DNA of 64,000 bases, taken from positions 24,180,001 through 24,244,000 of the forward strand of contig NC_091693.1 in the NCBI RefSeq assembly GCF_041296265.1, written 5' to 3'. Shown here one piece after another: positions 62,148-64,000 of this stretch; the stretch's first letter is position 1, and every line of letters begins with the position of its first letter. The notes below the pieces were generated by a model. The model saw only the letters and a list, made by a program, of their open reading frames with translations, made no database searches and had not been told where the DNA came from. Position numbers and translations under genes: made by a program. The DNA comes from Equus caballus. Its lineage: Eukaryota; Chordata; Mammalia; Perissodactyla; Equidae.

Positions 62148-64000
62148 AAACCATCATTTGGCAAGGTAGAGCCTTAGAAATAAATCTGATAATACCAAGA
62201 GGTTCTGAAAGAAAATCTGGGGCATAACTTGGGGGAACTGTCTGCTGAGAATACTGATAATGTTAACATGGTTCAGGTGCAGGAAAATGTCTGGGTTATT
62301 TCTGTAGAGGCTTTGTTTGTAACGAAACTGTGGTAATTTCCCTCCCTACCCCTATTGATTGTTCTTTTCTCATTCCTATGACCTGACTTTACCCCACGTG
62401 GCATGTTTAGGTCCACATTATACCCAACTTCATGCTCTGGGCCACTTTAATTTAATATATTTTTCTCTGTTTTCACTTACCACATTACCAGAAGTTTGTA
62501 TTCCTTCAGGTCAGAATACAGAATCTTTTTTAAATAACTGAATAAATGGGTGAAAATTAGAACAGATAAATCCAAAATAATTCCCCCAAACCCTCTCTGG
62601 AACTATTAAACCCTTCTTTCCTTTACAGATGATACCTGGTATGTTTCTCCAGAAATACTAACAGTGTGAGCACACTGGTGTTTGAAGTGAAAGTCAAGTG
62701 GTGTACCGGTAAACCAGCTCTCAGAAAAATTCATTATTAAAAAACTATGGTACACTATAAAGAGATGTTGTAACGTTTTGTTCAAGATGGATTCCTCAGA
62801 GTCTTCTGGAACACTGACAATTTTCTTCTTGACTTTCATTTATTGTCTCACAAGTCTATTGTTGTTGTTGGTAAATAACACATTTATAGTTATAACTTTT
62901 GCTTACATTCCATACAATCTAGTGAGGTGGGATGGAAGTAGGATGGAGAAAGTCATAGCCTTCACTAGACAACAGATATCAACCAAAGTTGCTCTTGATC
63001 TATTATATCAAATACCTCACTTGTTCTCATTGAGGTTCCCTCAAAACAAGATCACCTTTTACCTGTTCAGCTTCACATGAGTCTAATCACACAATGAGCC
63101 CCTACCCAGGTGAGAAACTGGATCTATGAAAATATTGCCCTATATCACAAGATGTGTAATTATGAACTAAAAATGCGTTCATGTGAGTTTCTGAACCTAT
63201 CACATCCCTTGCATCTGTATTGAGAGGGAGGTCATCACTATGGACTTGGGGTTACTTTAGAGATAAGGTTCACCTCTTTCTGATTTTGACTGTCAAAATC
63301 ATTCTGTGGGAGCATGATGGTAGGAATTCTTGTTCTGCCATCCTGATGACAGCTCTCTGTATGCCTGCTTTTTTTATTCTGGCATTCTCTGAGGTTTGAT
63401 ATGTTGTAATTTCATCATCTCTTTTTCTTAATGTCATAAATTTAAACAAATATTTGATGTTTGACTATTTTACTAATTTCATAAAGTATTAGATGTTTTT
63501 ATAATACCTTATTTTTGTTGATTACTAATTAAATTGCAGCCTACTCAGGGAATATAATTCATAAGCTAGAAATTTGAAAAGAAATGGAGATGTTTGCTTT
63601 TTTGGCTAATAAATGCTTAATATTTTAGGTATAGTATGGGCCTAAAATATATGCATTCTCTCCTTGTTTCTAACTACATGGCCTCATATTTTATTTCTTT
63701 ACTTGTTTTTTACATATATATCACAAGTCATTTTATGCATATATTTATAACATGGATAATACAAAGCTTTGTAATATTTATACACACTAGGTCAGGCTTT
63801 TAAGTATGAAATTTACTCTTATAAAAGAGTTCTTTTCATCTCCTTACTCTATCTCATAAAGTCTTTTTGAATCACCAATTGCATATTTACTTCTGCTTTA
63901 TGTATTTCATGAAGATTGATTAGATGAATGTCCTTTACGAGTGCTATATCCTCAAAGTAAATACACTACTTAAAGATAAAATAATTTTTCCTTATGAAAA
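62148..64000. other. Right-edge flank
   Basis: 62.2-63.3 kb is the counterpart of the 3' flank of the LILRA-like gene (see 52200-54900). 63.35-64.0 kb is AT-rich with nothing recognised. No KIR or FCAR exon appears before the window ends. Confidence 0.5.

Overview
The window is mammalian nuclear DNA, almost certainly from a perissodactyl and most likely a horse-family species. The main evidence is three tRNA-Ser-derived SINEs of the equine ERE1/ERE2 type, each with target-site duplications, and L1 3' ends of the type seen in equids. The genes are members of the leukocyte receptor complex, the immunoglobulin-superfamily receptor cluster. All of them are on the + strand, as in the telomeric LAIR2-LILRA/B-KIR-FCAR arm of the human complex.

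Layout. 1-7.8 kb is intergenic: old repeats, microsatellites and a near-consensus CTCF motif at 2985. 7.83-12.75 kb is a one-Ig-domain LAIR gene whose transmembrane exon carries an arginine, so it encodes an activating receptor rather than an ITIM-bearing or secreted one. 13.4-20.3 kb is mostly L1 debris. 22.73-35.72 kb is a two-Ig-domain inhibitory LILR closest to LILRB4; its reading frame is intact over ten exons, but the first ITIM tyrosine is a histidine. The intron between its membrane and tail exons holds a 4.7-kb L1 with a 5' inversion. 36.2-39.6 kb is a nested repeat stack (SINE in LTR in MITE in an older repeat). 41.37-42.51 kb is a broken two-domain LILR copy. 46.47-52.15 kb is an intact four-Ig-domain activating LILRA-type gene. 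57.7-63 kb is a decayed, internally deleted duplicate of that gene and its flanks.

Together these look like a small paired-receptor array. Two receptors (LAIR-like and LILRA-like) have a short tail and a membrane arginine, expected to signal through an ITAM adaptor such as FcR-gamma. One receptor (LILRB4-like) has two intact ITIMs and should recruit SHP phosphatases. Two broken LILR copies show birth-and-death turnover. Exon boundaries come from reading splice sites and reading-frame phase by eye; no transcripts or alignments were available. Repeat family names are given only where I recognise the sequence.
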